Below are positions 11,541 to 23,604 of a DNA stretch of 64,000 bases, in pieces (position 1 is the stretch's first letter; the number at the start of each line of letters is the position of its first letter). The position numbers and the translations under genes are program-made. This DNA comes from Nectonema munidae (Eukaryota > Nematomorpha > Nectonematoida > Nectonematidae). The stretch is from contig JAUIRK010000077.1 of the NCBI GenBank assembly GCA_030549495.1, positions 336,001 through 400,000 on the forward strand, in the 5' to 3' direction. Under the pieces are notes generated by a model. It saw only the letters and a program-made list of their open reading frames with translations. It was not told the DNA's origin and did not search any database.

Positions 11541-13590
11541 GGTTCATCCAGAAGAAATAGATTTTTTTTATATGTAACCATGAAGTTATATTCATTTCCT
11601 TTATAAGAGGATGTCCAGCGTTATCACTGTAATAATATTTTGAATGCTATCTGCAATATTGTTGTTGTAAATAAAAGATGAATTTGCTTTTTCATTGTTG
11701 TATTTCAGGTTACGAATATACTTTGAATCCCTTGGTGGTTCAATTTCAGAATCAAAATAACTGTGTAATATTTTTTTACAAGACTCAATCGTTATAACTG
11801 AGACAAAGCATGATTTTTGTTACTACATTTGTTCTAATATATTCTTGATTTGTTTTTGCATTACCATGATGTCAGGCTAGTCGGTTTAAATCCTATATAT
11901 TCCCACAGATATTTTTGTTTTCATTATTCGTATAGTTTTCAATCCATGAAATTCTTCTCCTATAATAATTATTATGGCATAAAAATTAATCAAAAGTTTA
12001 TTTGTTCTTTTGAGACAACTATCGAATACCGATCGAAATAATTCCTTCTATTGTCTAGGTATGGAAGATTATTCTTCCCTTGGATAAGATACCGACAATT
12101 AATAAAAACCATTCGATGCAAACTACTTCTATTTTTACCAACGTATATTTTTTATTGTAAAATTCAGAAAGTTCAATAAGTTATCATCTACAACAAGGGT
12201 AAGAAATTAATATAAAACTTTGGAAATTTTATTTGTCGATGTTAACAATTAACGTGACATAAATGTAAGTTTTGACACAAACAAAATAATATTGAGAGTT
12301 GGAATACAATAAAAATATAATGAATTTACAAATCTAAACACGATATTATTTTTGAAATATTTAATATCTAAGCTAATTGCTAGAGATTGCTAAGCTAATA
12401 TCTTTCAAATTTCCGTGTGTGCTTTGCATTGTCGTCAACGTCATTTTATATTGTTCTCAATATTAAGTAATTTTTGTCTAAATTAAATTTCCACAAAGAG
12501 TGGCTAAAGATTTATGAGATTTGGTTTAGTATAATCTTGTTCTACACCATAATTGGATTTAATTCAAAGATAATTTAGCCATAAAACCTTATTAAAAATC
12601 GGTCTGAAGTATATACTGATTTAACAAATTCACGAAACCCATATCTTTATTATAACTTAATTCTCAATCGTATCTATATTTTTGAGTGTCATTTTTTCCC
12701 GAAATAAACAATCCTGAAATATTTCAAAAAAATTAGAAATAATGCAATGTATTTTAATATTTTTTAACTATTCAGAATGAAAAATATTTTTTTACCTTTT
12801 ATTTTAGATGAAAAATCCAAGATCTCAAAATTTTTACAAAACTTATTTTTTCAAATAAATTAAACATAGTATGATGTTTATCAACGTTTTAAACTAAATA
12901 GAATGAAATTTTTGTTTATTTATTTTAAGCTAAAAGATCGGAATAGTTTATATTCATTTCATTAACTTTTGAAATTTTCTTTTATCAAAACAAACAAATT
13001 TTATTTAATAAAAATCATGTTATGAAAAAAATGTGTATGCATCTGCTTTTAAATAATTCAGTGGTTGATATAATCAAAGGAAAACAACAAACATATATTT
13101 AAAAAAAAAGAAAAAATATTTTTGTTAAGATACATAATAACAAATTTATTCCATTGAACCCTCAACCAAAAAAAGAAGAAATTGTTGTATTAGTACATTA
13201 ATACTCAAATCTAAAGCGCAAGATTGATTATTATCTGTATAAAATTTGGCGTTTTATCACAAGAACTTAATATTGTTTAAAAGCTTAATACTTTGGCTAA
13301 AAATTAATCGTTACTGAAAATTTTGCATTATATATAGAGAGTTTGTATATTTTTTCGAAAAAATATAAAATTTATAAAAAAGGAAAAATATATCACAATT
13401 TTACGAATTTTATTATAAATCTGAAAGATTCTAGTCAAAAAATTCCAACAAAAATTGTTAAATGTTTCAAAATTTTATTTAAAATAATAATTTTGTTAAA
13501 TCATGGTTAATCTGTTCGTTACATAGATTAAATTATTATTTATTCACTAACCAATATGTTAGAAAATAGAATTTAAAAATAAGGTATTTA
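11541..13590. other. MULE interior; no intact gene
   Basis: AT-rich. A short SINE tail copy at 12053-12101 (TATGGAAGATTATTCTTCCC) is the only repeat I recognise. The rest is probably decayed MULE sequence, but no transposase motif is readable. Confidence 0.4.
12053..12101 (+). repeat. SINE tail fragment
   Basis: TATGGAAGATTATTCTTCCC followed by a GATACCGACAATT end is the inverse of 3012-3055, the 3' part of the SINE remnant near the window start. Confidence 0.5.
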
Positions 13591-13944
13591 TAAATTATCA
13601 ATGAGGTATAATCACAACGAATATTATTTGATAAGAAAAAAGATAGTATTTAATATTAAAAGTTAATTTGAAAGTCTTACTAATTTTGAAATTCCGAATT
13701 TAAACGAAAGAGCATTTAAATTTTAGTTGAATTGTTAAGTGTGTATAAAAATGCCTGAAAAAATCAAAAAACTTGAAAAAAACATAAAAAAAATTGAAGC
13801 AAAGAAAATTCTTGAAATTAAATGAATATTAGTTTTAAAGTATAATTTAATATATAAGATTAAAATTATGTGTTTAAAAAAAGTTATCTTGAGGTTGGCA
13901 CTAAAAAATTGAGGTTGGCACAAATTAGTCACGCCGGAATTTTG

Positions 13945-14295
13945 ACAAATAATCGTCTGCTTTTTTAAATGTAATTTTGTTTGTTTTAAGCAGACGTTTA
14001 TTATTTCTTGGTACACCAGTGTCACACTAATCTTCAAAGGGTTATTTTATCGATCAGCGCACTGGGTACCAATTAAATCGGGAGATTTTTACTTAGCCAG
14101 ATTTCGACATAATATCTTGTGCCGTAAAAAAATCTGTAAAATGAGTAATCGTCTGCTTTTTTCAATGGAATTTTATATCTTTTAAGCAGACGACTATTAT
14201 TTCTTGATACACCGGTGTCACACTAATCCTCAAATGGTTATTTTATGGTTCAGTGAACTGGAACATCTGGAAATTTTTGCTTAGCCAGATTCTCT
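13945..14295. repeat. two tandem copies of a 196-bp hairpin-containing unit
   Basis: AATCGTCTGCTTTTTT recurs at 13951 and 14147. Each copy carries an internal inverted pair (CGTCTGCTT ... AAGCAGACG) followed by TTATTATTTCTTG.TACACC, GTGTCACACTAATC and a CAAA.GGTTATTTTA end. The first copy is also the right part of the TTAA-type MITE interrupted by the MULE, so this is probably a tandem MITE pair or duplication. Confidence 0.65.
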
Positions 14296-14651
14296 TTTAG
14301 AACGCTTACAGCTGTTCTATTGGAAAGTTTTCCAAAATAAAAAATTGTCTACCAGATTCTTATCAACATAAACGCAAGAATGAGACTCTCCTCATCAATC
14401 GTTTAATCAATCTGAGAAAATAAGTTGAAAATCGAATTCAAATCAATAAAACCACGTCTGATATGTTATCGGGCATCTCCCCTATAGGCCCTCTAACGGT
14501 ATCTTTTAACAGAAAGATATGTTTCAATTTTACAGCTTCAGCCTTCTTAGCACATTCAATATATATTTGCATCGAGGTAATACCAACTGTCCTGTTATGT
14601 TGTGGGATTATTTAACAACAGATAATTTTTGAAACTTTTCAAACAATACTT
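14296..14651. other. unassigned; possible decayed coding on the minus strand
   Basis: On the minus strand about 14590-14460 a 43-residue frame without stops contains ECAKKAEAVKLKHIF and DTVRGPIGEMPDNISDV. It looks protein-like but I cannot name it and there is no context. Confidence 0.2.
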
Positions 14652-17205
14652 AATATTTTGCAAAAACTTTCGGATTTTATTTATCAAACTTGAATTTGTT
14701 CAATCGTTCAACCAATAATTGTGTTTACCAAATTCGAGTGCTTCACTACCAGCACAAGCTTTACTTAACGGATTTTAAAAAAGTAGATGCTAACACTTCA
14801 GAACACAAAGTACATTTATGTTCCTCTTCTCTACCAAACGTTAATGCAGTAAAACGAAATTTCAAATGTGAGTCGTAATATTTGTTTTTTAGCCATTAAA
14901 AAATGCGCATTTTCAAATTAGGCATGAAAAGCAATAAAAGAAAAAAATAGTACTCAATTCAAATACTAAATTATTTATTCTTTTTAAATGTGATTTATTA
15001 GCAAAAATGGCTAATAACCCAATATGGTTGCAAACATATTAAACTAATATGTTTACAAAAAAGGTAATTTGACTTTATTGTGGTGGAATTGAGAGCTTAC
15101 AGTGTAAGTATAATATCGGGTAATAATGGGGGTCTGTTCATTGGAAAAAATTCACTTATAATAAATTTTTAAAACTATAAAAAAAAGTTCCCCCCAAAAA
15201 TTTTGAGGATGTGCGCTCCTGAGTAAACGATCTATGTATTGGGAAAGTAGCAGCAATATAATTAATCGAGCAATCTGTAGGGCTATGTCTAGAAACAGAT
15301 ACACTGAAATTTTAAAATAATATTTGTGATCAAACAAATTTAAATAAGATGTACAATAGTAATGGAGATAAACTTATAATAGTTAGGAACATTTAAGAAA
15401 ATTTGAAAACGCTTTTTAAAAAATATTGTCCACTATTTGATCATTTGATATGATGAAAGCTTATTATGGTGGTTATGGGAGTGGCATTAACGAAGCGATG
15501 AGAAATAGGCCAATTAAATACGGCTACAAAATTCTTTGTTTAAACACAGACTCTGGTAATTTAAATTTTTTTTAATTCAATCAATGTAAGAATGGACTTC
15601 AAGTTTCAAATTCTAATGAGTTAGGTATAGGCGCTACGATTGTTTTAACCCTTTAAGATGAAAATTACAAGCACAAAGTGTTATTTACTAAAATTATTTT
15701 AGCACTATTACGCTTATAAAAGAATTAATCAAGCGAGAAACTTTATTTAGAGGAGTAATAAGAAAGGATAGGTCAAAAATGAAATGAGGTGAAAGTGAGA
15801 GTTATTCAAAAACGAGTATAATTTCATGGAAATATAATGCCGTTGTTAATGTTGCTTCAAATGTTTTAATTTGGAATTTTTAACCCTCTAACATCTAGAC
15901 CCTTTTATCTTTTTGTGAGAGCAATACTCATTTAAATTGCTTTGCAGCGAGGAGCAAAGTATTCATCACTTTTTCAAGAAAACAAATCGCAATCTTTGTA
16001 TAGACCTTATGCATAAAACGCGTCCTCATAATATTAACTATTAAAATACTTTATCTAATATCCAAGTGTTGCGAGAAATTTGGATATTCTTTCAAGCCTC
16101 ATATTTCCAACAAATAATAAAACTTCACCTCATTTGCCTTTCATCATAATTTAAGACAACTTATTTCAGATTAAGTTAAAAACGCAATGAATTAAATTGT
16201 GTAAACCAACCATCGGCAACCTTTTGATAATGGAGTGAAAAAACTTGCTGGAAAACGCTTTGTGCGTTCCAATGTCATAATACGATAAAAAATATACCAT
16301 TAATGTCATTAGACATGAGTATATGCTTTTGAAACTCTTTGTAACCGAAATTTATGTTATTTTCAAACAAAATAATTAATTTAATAAAACAAAATAATTT
16401 TATTTTTAAGAGTAATTAAAATTATTTCAATTAAAATAATACAATTAATTTTTGGGTTTAAAAAACCCATATCACTACAACTATTTACTTCGATCTTAAC
16501 TATATAATTTGGGCGGAAATGAACTAAATTTAAAAGGACTCTACCTATATCAGATGATCAAAAAATAGGAGTCTACAACATTATCTTATAAACAAAATAT
16601 TGAATCGTTTCTCATCTGTAAATATATGTATAACTTATTTTGTTTTTGGCCTCTAGAGAGGTTAGCGTGCCATACTTGGTACGCGTGCTATAGGTCCCTG
16701 ACCCCTTGTGTAAACATCGTGATTAGTGCAATACAAGAAAGACAAGATTAGCTTTGAAGAAATTGGTCTAAGCATTTTCATACTTGGAACCGCATCCGAA
16801 AACTTTAAAAATATTACCCCGCTGTCTGTCTACGATCAATATTATGATATCTATATTATGGTGACCTATAAATTCATTGATGGATGAATTACTCAGAAAT
16901 TATTACACATAGAAATTTATTAGACATACACTTACATACATCGAATTTAAAACTGGCCATGATTCCAGCTCTTGTATTTGTTCCTCCTTCAAGCATTATT
17001 TAATATTTTGAAGAATGATGTGAGTATAATAATATTTCAGAAGATGTTAACCCGTTTTAGAAGATACTTGAATTGGGCCATCAAATCAGGGTATTTGAAG
17101 AAGGCAGGTTTAAGTCAAATAGGTTTTGTTTTTTGCTGAAACTTTTGTTCAAAAAATAAAATATAAATATTCTGGCATAAGAATTGATGAGTTGTAAACA
17201 ACTTT
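14652..17205. repeat. outer left arm of the large palindrome
   Basis: About 2.55 kb matching 53990-56548 in inverse orientation, apparently at about 95% identity in patches I compared (for example 15500-15560 against 55620-55690). It contains no convincing gene; short open frames at 14690-14878 and 15152-15337 are not conserved in a coding manner. A hAT element (16207-16707) is shared by both arms, so it predates the duplication. Confidence 0.85.
16207..16707. mobile_element. non-autonomous hAT element, left-arm copy
   Basis: The left end CAACCATCGGCAACCTTTT and the right end GGTCCCTGACCCCTT are degenerate hAT inverted repeats. They are flanked by the perfect 8-bp repeat GTGTAAAC (16199-16206, 16708-16715). 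There is a GC-rich subterminal block (TACGCGTGCTATAGG) and no coding capacity. The same insertion, same junctions, is at 54489-54974. Confidence 0.8.
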
Positions 17206-17269
17206 GTATCTATTATCAGTACTTGGATAAAATGTGAAAAGTTTAAATTCAATTATTTTTACAAATAAA

Positions 17270-17757
17270 TTTTGGTCATTTTCATTATTCACTAAAATTA
17301 AAAGTAAATTGGCGATACGTTGTCTTAGCTTGCTATTGGAGAAAGAAAATGGTTTCATTTTACTTTTTTTGCATCTTTATCAGCAAACTTATACATTCAA
17401 ACATTCCAACCATCCGATACGTAACTCTTTTATTTTTACCAAAGCATGCATGTATCCACTTGTGGCAAGTTTTGCATTTACTACAATTTTGTTTTGCTCT
17501 CTTTCCACATACTCCACAAAGATCTAATTTTGCGTGCAGTTCTCTACCATTTTATCTTCCCCAAGCTAATTGTTTTGCTGAGGTTTACCTTCAAGCCTTT
17601 TTTCTTAAAAATAGATTTCAAACAGTTGAATTTAGTTTCCAGCTCGCCCTTCTTTTCTGACATCAAAACCAAATCATCCTCATACAAAAGTTCATACAAA
17701 TTAACTTTTCGTTCTATTTCAGATATTACAGACCCACCAGATTAATAAAAATTTACT
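17270..17757 (-). mobile_element. RTE-like LINE fragment (end of reverse transcriptase plus cysteine-rich tail)
   Basis: The minus strand reads LYEDDLVLMSEKKGELETKF, containing motif C YEDD, then KKKGLKVNLSKT, then CGVC-x-CxxC-type cysteines (SLWSMWKES in an adjacent frame), then a YVSDGWN(V) segment. The plus-strand open frames here are shadows. The same family is at 59690-61080. Only the 3' portion is present and frames are shifted. Confidence 0.65.
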
Positions 17758-18109
17758 TAATTAATTTTACAAAATTGGCTGAATTATATAGTTTCAAATT
17801 TGGTCACTTTACCTAAAATCGCTAGCTGTATCTTTTAATACTATTTTCATCGTAGTTGAATGAACCTTTCATGTCCAAAACTGTCAATCAAAATCAAAAA
17901 TTTAAAATTTTCAGTAAAATTTTGACATTATCTGTAGTTAAAATTATAACTTAGGATCTATATTATATAATACCCTGAAAATTTATAATTATATACGGTT
18001 TTGAACGCATAACACTTTATATATTTAATTTTTTCAATAATCATAGCCACTTTTTAGAAAATGTCTATCAAAATTTTGATTAATCAGAAATATATCTAAT
18101 AAAATATTC

Positions 18110-18345
18110 CTTCAAATTTTAAATAAAATATGTGCTTTATACTAAATCGACCATGCTGATTTCATTTCTGGACTCATTTTTTACATTCAGGATGTGAAAA
18201 TGCCTATAAGTGTTAATCATGCGGTTTACTTCTAAAAATTGTCTTCAAAAACATCCATTCAAATTTTACAATGAAATATATGTTTTTATACCAAATCGGC
18301 CAAGCTAGTTTCATTTCTAAGCTCAGTTTTTGCTTTTTGAAAATA
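18110..18345 (+). repeat. A-type tandem repeats (first part of left-block array)
   Basis: Monomers of about 145-150 bp with the consensus landmarks CAAATTTTACATGAAATATA, TTTTATACCAAATC, TAGTTTCATTTCT, TTTTTGCATTT, GAAAATACCTATAAGTGTCA and TTTGCGGTTTA. The array is cut here by the LINE insertion and resumes at 22136. Confidence 0.7.
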
Positions 18346-18354
18346 TCTGTAAGC

Positions 18355-21300
18355 AATTTTTGTGATAAATAAATATATAATTTTATTAAAAATGTGGGAT
18401 TTTATTTATATATCAAGTATAACAAATGTAAGTGTTACACATATATTTCAAGTTTACAATGTTCTAAGTGTTTGAATTCCGTCCACTCTAACAAATTCTG
18501 TAAAAAGAGTATAGTTGCATGTGCATATTGTGCTTCAAAAGAGCATGAATATAAATATTGTAGTGTAAAAGACGATCCCAAAAAACTTCAACGTTCTAAT
18601 TGTCTTGATAATCATTCTGAGGTAAAGAAAATGTAAAGAAATGGTAAAGAAAAATTTAGAATATGTAAAATCTATTACTGATTTTTATCTTTAAAATCAA
18701 ATAAACAGATGTCTTTTATTATGAATCAAGGTCTATTTGGTTTTCCATACTTTATCGACTATTCATTATATAACCCTTATTCTTCTACAGTAAATAATTT
18801 AGAACATCCATTTAAACTATATAAACTTAATCTTTTATCGTTGCATATTCAATCTCTTAATTCTAAGTATAGTTCCTTATTGACCTTTCTGGATTCATTT
18901 TATGTTCACAACGACGCTTTCCCACATCTGATTTGTTTGCAATAAACTTGGTCTAAAAACTTTGACAAAGCATTTAATATTGGTTGTTACAACTCATACG
19001 TTCATAACGACTTATAATATTTTGTTTGTTGTATCCATGTTAAGAGCAAGTATTTTGAAGTTCATGGTGAACTATAAATATGATTTTAAAATGAGTATCT
19101 TTGCTGGAGATTTCAACCTTGATTTGTTCAAAAGTATGATCAACTTCTCTGTCAAATCATTTCTTAATATATCGCTTTCAAACTCTTATAAATCATCGAT
19201 ATCCAAGTATACTCGTTTTTGTAGTCAAACTTTATTGCTACCGTTTTTTCACAAACATTGAAAAAGTTATACATGGAGAATTTCAGAGCTTCTTTGTTTG
19301 GATAAACAAAAATGGAATGATAATAATTAATCAAAAAAATCAAAACTAATGGTTTTCTCTATGAATAAACCAATAAGTCTTGGAATGGATAATTTTTTGT
19401 TTGAAGTTGTTAAAAACTTTCAACTCTTAGGTGTAGTGATAAATGGAAAATTAAACTAGAAAAATCATATTGTATGTGTAAATGGTAAACTATCTAGGGT
19501 TATTGGAATTTTAAAATCTATCAAATGCTCTTTTCCTCTGAAAGTTAAAAAATTATTATATAACTCATTTTTTTACCTTATATAAATTATTGCATACAAT
19601 TATGGGGACATGGTAATCTCTCAAGTTTGAAAATTACCCAAAAAAAGCTGTAAGGTACATTTATAACGTTAATCATATAAGTTATACTAGTCACTTTTTT
19701 CTTGATTCCAATATTCTAAAAATTAGGGACCTTTATATATACAACTCGTCCATGTTCATGTACAAACTTTTTAATGGTTGTTTGTCTGATCCTTTTGAAA
19801 ATATCCTTGATTTTCGCTTAGCCGATTGTAAGTATGATTTGCGTTATAGTAGTAATAGTAGTAGTAGTTTATTCACAAATAATGAACAAATTTCTAAAGT
19901 TACAATTGAAAACATATCGAGGGAAAGAAAACACATTTAAAACAACGCAGGGTGAGAAAAAAGATTGAAAAAATAAAATTCATTATTTGAGGGTTGTAAG
20001 ATAGCCATAGACCGTTGGTATATACAACCTTGAAGCCAAAGGGGAAAACAAAATAACAGTGTATGAGTTATTTAGGGAAGTAGTGCTGATTGATGTAGAT
20101 GAAGTGAAGTCAAGGTTTACAGGAAAAACAAGAACGTTGTGTGCACTTCTTGGATTTATACTTGGTGAAACATGTTGATTTGAATTCATTTTTGATATGT
20201 GATATGGAGCTTTATTTCTGTATATTCTCAATGTTATTATTGTGAAAAGTAGCAATTTTATATGAAAAGCATTGCAAGGAGTTCGAAGCTGTAAAAGAAG
20301 GTAAGATCATCATGTTCTCAAATCTTGGTGAGGTTCTGAGTTTTTCTTTGTTGTAATGGTTAAAGTTCCTGATAATGTGTGAAGGCAGATTATTCACAAT
20401 TTTGTAAGTGTAATGTAGCAGTTTCATTTGATATAGATCTTCAATTTTCAAAATATTATGGTTGTAAAAAAATAAAGAAGTGTGGCTTGATGGCGGTACT
20501 CTGTGAATAATTCTGAGAGCTTTTTTCTGGAGAATAAGGAGAGAAGAAAGTTGATCTTGACCAAAATTAAGTAGGCTGTATTTCAAATGTGGCATAAAAG
20601 GAGATTTGAAGATCAATATAAGATTATGGGTGTTGAAGATATTTCGAGTCAATTTTAGTATGTTCAAAACATATATGCACTTTTTGATGATTTGTTGAAC
20701 ATGGTCACTCCAAGTGAGCTTACAATTAAGAGTTAAGCCAAGAAGATTGAAATTGTTAACCTGCTGAAGTCCATGTTTAATGAAAACATCAATTGAAGTT
20801 GCGTTAATGGGACTGAATATCATAAACTTTGACTTAGACTTGTTGATTGTAAGACAATTACATGTAAACGAATTTTGGATTTTATCCAGCTCGTCGTATA
20901 GTATTTGAGAGTATAGAGATGGTAAATCGTTGAAAAATAAAATGAAAAGTAAAGGTGACAAGACTGAGCCTTGAGGGATAGTATATGGGATGAATAAGTG
21001 AAAACCGAGAAGCAACCATTTATAGATACTGATTGGTATCTATCTTTCAGGTAGGAGTTCATAAATAAAATTGTTTTAAAACTGAAAGCATACTTTAATA
21101 GCTTAAACAGAAGTTTATCATGAGGAATGGAGTCGACGGCTTTTTTGACGTCTAGAAAAATTGAAGAAGTGAACTAACCTTTTTCTTTTGCTTGGATAAT
21201 TTTTTCGATAAACACAGCGTGGACGATTTCAGTAAAGTAGGCTTCACGCAAAGCAAATGGTTGTTCGAATATAATGTTATAATTTTCACGTATGAGCTTA

Positions 21301-22126
21301 CTTGGAACCAAATCACTTTTTCGAAAATCTTGGTAAGGTGGAGATGATTGAAATAGGGCGATAATTTTCAACCTTATTTCTATCACCATTTTTGGGAATA
21401 GGTAAAACTCTGGAGTGTTTCAAACAAGATGGAAAACGAGCTTTTTCAATGCAGAGATTGAATGAAACTTAATTAATCTTATGAAACTTTTTGTTTCCTT
21501 GCTGAGAGGATCTGCCTCATGAAGTATAAATTTATTACTAAATTTCCTAACTATGACAGAATGAAATTTTACCAAACCCTTAAGTTTAAATTTTCAGATT
21601 TCTGGAACTCTAATAGTTATATGCTAGAATACACATATTTGAGTATCGGTTTGTTCAAAAAATTAATTACAAAAAGAATTAATTGGGAAATACTTATCCA
21701 GATGTGAGACTTGCAATTGTTATTCGTGTTTTCTTTTAATACTCGTGCGTCCTAATTCTTTTCTATCATATACTACACTTATTAGTTGATTTAATATTTA
21801 TATAATAAATCATTTATATCAATTGTTGTTAATCTTTTATACTATATTTATGCTTGCACAATTATAATCTATTTTTTTAAATTGAATTTTTAACTGTATA
21901 TAAATTATGGATTGTTTTCATATGTTATTTGTTTCCAGATATCTTATTAGTTATTATATATCATATTTTGTGTCATTTCATTTGAGCGGCTTCACGGCCT
22001 TTTGAAATACACAGTTCCTTATTAGTTACCTTAATTTTGTAAATTTATAAATATGACTTCTCATAAAAGATGAACTATTGTATTCATTAATTGAATTTCA
22101 AATAAATTGCTTCTCCAGAAATTTCT
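18355..22126 (+). mobile_element. CR1/L2-like LINE with internal losses, flanked by 9-bp TSD
   Basis: The perfect direct repeat TCTGTAAGC (18346-18354, 22127-22135) bounds the insertion into an A repeat. In order: a cysteine-rich ORF1 end (CSKCLNSVHSNKFC, then CAYC, 18394-18636), endonuclease pieces (LNLLSLHIQSLNSKYSSLL at 18820, then HLICLQ; AGDFNLDLF at 19104), then directly the thumb region (SIKCSFPLKVKKLL, 19530) and C-terminal segments (19752-19940 and 21519-21707, ending ...FKKLITKRIN). The reverse transcriptase core is missing, so the copy is non-autonomous. AAATAAA near 22100 precedes the 3' end. Another LINE interrupts it at about 19945-21500. Confidence 0.8.
19945..21500 (-). mobile_element. 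CR1/L2-like LINE fragment, nested and inverted
   Basis: Minus-strand reverse transcriptase: [20 protein letters not shown], then motif A IFLDVKKAVDSIPH (about 21130), SYLKDRYQSV, motif B IPQGSVLSPLLFILFFNDLP (about 20970), then directly DELDKIQNSF and TINKSKSKFMIFSP. The segment that should carry motif C (xADD) between FFNDLP and DELDKI is deleted, so the enzyme is dead. The thumb and C-terminal part (LGLTLNCKLTWSDHV, ILQKKALRIIHRV) extends to about 19983. It lies inside the plus-strand LINE, whose last segment resumes at 21519. Confidence 0.8.
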
Positions 22127-22135
22127 TCTGTAAGC

Positions 22136-22900
22136 GTCATTAAAATATGCGGTTTAAGTTTGAAAACTGTTTTCAAATATATCTTAAATTTTATATGAAA
22201 TATATATTTTTATACCAAATCAACCATACTAGTTTAATTTATGGACTGAATTTTTGCAGTTAGGATGTGAAAATACCTAAAAGTATCAATCAAATTTGCG
22301 TTTAGTTCTAAAATTTGTTTCCAAAAATATTGATTCAAATTTTACATGAAATATATGTTTTTATAGCAAAGATCATGATGATTTCATTTCTTGACGCAGT
22401 TCTCCCATTTAGAGGTTTTACTGCTAGTGTCAATCAAATTTGCGGTTTATGTCTGAAAACTATATCCCAAAATTTTCTCACTAATTGTACATGAAATATA
22501 TGTTTTATACCAATTCAACCATGATAGTTTTATTTCTGAAATCCGTTTTTGCATTTAGAAGTTTTAAATGTCTGAAACTGTCAATCAAATGTTCGATTTA
22601 CGTCTAATGTCTACGCAAATATTTTTGAAATTTAAATAAAATATCTGTTTTTATGCCAAATGGAAGATACTGGTTTTATTTTTGGACACAGGTTTGGCAT
22701 TTATGGCTTTAAAATATATGAAAGCTTCAATCAGATTTGCGGTTTATTTCTAGATACTGTCTTCAAAAATATTTACAAAAAAATAAAATATCTCTTTCAA
22801 ATAAAATATCTGTTTTATACCAAATCGATTATGCTTATTTTATTTCTGTACTGGATTTTGGTTAATACGGTTAAAAAATATCTCGAAGTGGCAATTAAAT
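22136..22900 (+). repeat. A-type tandem repeats (second part of left-block array)
   Basis: About five monomers; the landmark ATGAAATATA.TTTT recurs near 22193, 22344, 22490, 22633 and 22801, giving spacings of about 143-168 bp. Small frames here are shadows. Confidence 0.8.
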
Positions 22901-23604
22901 TAGTAATGTATGCCTGAAAATCAATTCTGTAAAATTTTTTCAAAAAAATGTTGCATATTAGTTATATAGTAAAAATATACTTTTTTTTGGTATATTTTGG
23001 CTTATAATACTTTTTTTTAATCATCTTGAGTATGAAATATTTATTTAAAAAAACAAAACGTATTATAAAATATTTTGAAGATTAGTATTAGAGAAGGAAG
23101 CACCTTGAAAACTAATTGAAAAGTGAACGTGTGATCAAAAGAAATAATTTTAAAAAATGTGTATTTTGACTAAATGGAAGATCTACCATGTTCTAATGAA
23201 CTAGGAAGTGGTGTAATTATCTAATATTAGGTGCTATAAAAAAGATTTTGACTGTGAAAAAGAAGTCCCTCTTTTATAGATGAAAAATATTTAAATAAAA
23301 ATCTTATCATCTAAGATTACAATTATCATTTAACTAAAAATTTAGAATAGGTCAGATTTATCAAAAATGGAAAACTTTGGCGTGAAAGAGAGAATCTTTT
23401 AGATGAAGAACGTGGACAACTTTTTGTAATTGAAAAATATAAATCACGAATGATTCATCAGAAAAAAAATCTTTGGACTGAGATTGGTTTACATATATTC
23501 AAGAAGATTTTTTAATCAGAATGCTTTGAGGGAGTAAAAAATTTGTTCAAAATAAATCCTTATAAAAATATTTTCAAACTCACATTGAAGAAAATAAATT
23601 TTTA

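Larger units (their letters stand above)
5786..13936. mobile_element. Mutator-like (MULE) DNA transposon, 8.15 kb including nested elements
   Basis: The ends GGGCGTGACTAATTTGTGCC (left) and its inverse GGCACAAATTAGTCACGCCG (right) are flanked by 9-bp direct repeats GAATTTTAA (5777-5785) and GAATTTTGA (13937-13945). A 9-bp target duplication is the hallmark of the Mutator superfamily. The inverted homology continues inward about 90 bp (AAATTTAAATGCTC, then TTCGTTTA and CGGAATT), but in the right repeat it is interrupted by about 180 bp (13732-13915). Without the piggyBac at 7019-10716 the element is about 4.45 kb. A decayed transposase on the minus strand (10960-11537) supports the assignment. 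Confidence 0.7.
5766..14040. mobile_element. TTAA-type (piggyBac-like) MITE split by a MULE
   Basis: The 20 bases before the MULE (TTAATCCTTTAAAGACCAGA) and the 104 bases after it would form one short element when the MULE and one copy of its target duplication are removed. It begins TTAATCCTTTAAAGACCAG and ends near CTTCAAAGGGTTA. Its start resembles the complete 298-bp piggyBac-like MITE at 50418-50715 (TTAACCCATTAACGACCAGA). The right-hand TTAA is degenerate (TTAT). Family call is inferred from termini only. Confidence 0.45.

Noticed and set aside
17234-17745. Overlapping plus-strand frames of about 100 codons
   Set aside because: Shadows of the minus-strand RTE-like LINE fragment.
22660-22917. 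85-codon plus-strand frame
   Set aside because: Falls inside the A repeat array; chance frame across monomers.
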